From the NCBI GenBank assembly GCA_016303195.1, contig JAEDMD010000121.1, forward strand, positions 1 to 6,314: 6,314 nucleotides of DNA, in the 5' to 3' direction. Each line of letters begins with the position of its first letter. The stretch's first letter is position 1. The stretch comes from Oscillospiraceae bacterium. Lineage in GTDB: Bacteria; Bacillota; Clostridia; Oscillospirales; Ruminococcaceae. The position numbers were made by a program, and so were the translations under genes. The notes under the pieces are model-generated. The model saw only the letters and a program-made list of their open reading frames with translations, did no database searches and was not told the DNA's origin. Positions 5,404-6,314 of this stretch are shown here, in pieces.

Positions 5404-6314
5404 TTGGAGTATAAAGTTAACAGCGGTATATGGGGAAGTATGTTCGGTGTCCCTGATATTGTAGCCGATAATTTCCTGAAACTGGCAAGCGGAGAACAGA
5501 TAAAAGTCCTGCTCTATCTGCTCAGATATTCGGGCAGACCATGTTCTGCGGAGGAGATCTCCATGAATACGGGCGTTACCCCTCAGCAGGCGGCTGACGC
5601 TGTTATTTTCTGGACACAGGCCAATATCCTCGCTCAGCAGAATATTACAGCGCCTGTCCAGCCGTCAATTATGACACCGCCTCCTGTTCCTCAGCAGGCT
5701 GTGAATCAGCCTCAGCCGACGGCAGTCTCTCAGCCAACGGTGACCGCTCCGCAGTCCGATGCGCTCTCTCAGCAAAACGTCCCTGCCGAGCCGCTCAAAG
5801 CTGTCGAACCGCCTAAGCCTGAGAGAAGAAAGCCGTATTATACATCTTCTGAGATCGCTGAAATTATGCGTGGTTCTGTTGATATTGCCGAGCTTTTCAA
5901 GATAACGGAATCAATGATGGGTCAGCTCACTCATACTTTCCAGAATCTGCTTATCTGGATGTACAACGATCTCGGATTAAAAAAAGAGGTCATTATCGTT
6001 CTCATAAGCTATTGCAAAGGTATCGACAAAGCCAATCCGTCCTATATCGGAAAAGTTGCCGAGGATTGGGCTGACAGCGAGATAGATGACCTTGACAAGG
6101 CTCAGACGGAAGTTCAGCGTATTATAATAAATAAGGATTACACGGGACGCATTATGAAAATGTTCGAGATGACCCGCCGTCCCACAAGCAAACAGTCGGA
6201 ATTCATCGAACAGTGGCGCACCGACGGTTACAGCGATGAACTCATTCACTTTGCATATGAAAAGACTCTTGAACAGATAAATAAACTCAGCTTCGACTAC
6301 ATAAACAAGATACT
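5404..6314 (+). CDS. DnaD-domain replication initiation/primosome protein (3' end outside window)
   Basis: The frame opens with TTG and runs to the window edge, giving 303 complete residues. The N-terminus (WGSMFGVPDIV at 10-20, then LKLASGEQIKVLLYLLRYSGR, a winged-helix-like domain to about residue 77) matches clostridial DnaD-like proteins. A Gln/Pro-rich linker (about 78-140) follows. Two DnaB_2/DnaD domains come next: one at about 150-235 with the signature YIGKVAEDW, and a second from about 258 with FIEQWRTDGYSDELI and a YINKI stretch at the edge. DnaD proteins help open the origin and load the replicative helicase in Firmicutes, and in clostridia are often followed by a dnaC-like ATPase gene, which would lie beyond the window. 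The linker's low complexity is normal for the group. It could also be a phage-related DnaD relative, but nothing else here looks phage-derived. Confidence 0.88.
   Translation, partial: MEYKVNSGIWGSMFGVPDIVADNFLKLASGEQIKVLLYLLRYSGRPCSAEEISMNTGVTPQQAADAVIFWTQANILAQQNITAPVQPSIMTPPPVPQQAVNQPQPTAVSQPTVTAPQSDALSQQNVPAEPLKAVEPPKPERRKPYYTSSEIAEIMRGSVDIAELFKITESMMGQLTHTFQNLLIWMYNDLGLKKEVIIVLISYCKGIDKANPSYIGKVAEDWADSEIDDLDKAQTEVQRIIINKDYTGRIMKMFEMTRRPTSKQSEFIEQWRTDGYSDELIHFAYEKTLEQINKLSFDYINKI

Overview
The window looks like a chromosomal segment of a low- to mid-GC, spore-former-lineage Clostridia, probably a Ruminococcus-like member of the Oscillospiraceae. This is inferred from a sigK-type sporulation sigma factor, a tandem DnaD-domain protein, an Rnf-type membrane module, strong GGAGG ribosome binding sites and near-consensus sigma-A promoters. 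No RNA gene, insertion sequence, CRISPR array or other mobile element is visible.

Left half (1-4006, minus strand): one tightly packed operon, transcribed leftward from a near-perfect promoter at 3978-4006. The order is rpe (ribulose-phosphate 3-epimerase), rnfD, rnfE, rnfA, then the 5' part of a gene for a membrane-anchored extracytoplasmic protein resembling the DUF4015 putative glycoside hydrolases, which runs off the left edge. The first four genes overlap by 1 or 4 bases, so translation is probably coupled. The operon keeps the D-E-A order of a standard rnfCDGEAB cluster but has no rnfC, rnfG or rnfB. The surviving subunits also look altered. Three of the four intramembrane [2Fe-2S] cysteines of the RnfA/RnfE pair align with serine, and RnfD lacks a recognisable SGAT flavinylation motif. 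This Rnf-derived but apparently redox-stripped membrane module is the most unusual thing in the window.

Right half (4113-6314, plus strand): sigK is transcribed divergently from the rpe operon across a 177-base intergenic region. It is followed by a small stand-alone HD-domain (p)ppGpp-hydrolase-like gene with its own promoter starting four bases after the sigK stop. Then comes a TTG-started gene for a DnaD-domain protein, also with its own promoter and cut by the right edge. These three look like separate transcription units dealing with sporulation gene expression, nucleotide-alarmone turnover and replication initiation.

Gaps between genes are short. The only ones above 100 bases are 3936-4112 (divergent promoters) and 5286-5403 (dnaD-like promoter).
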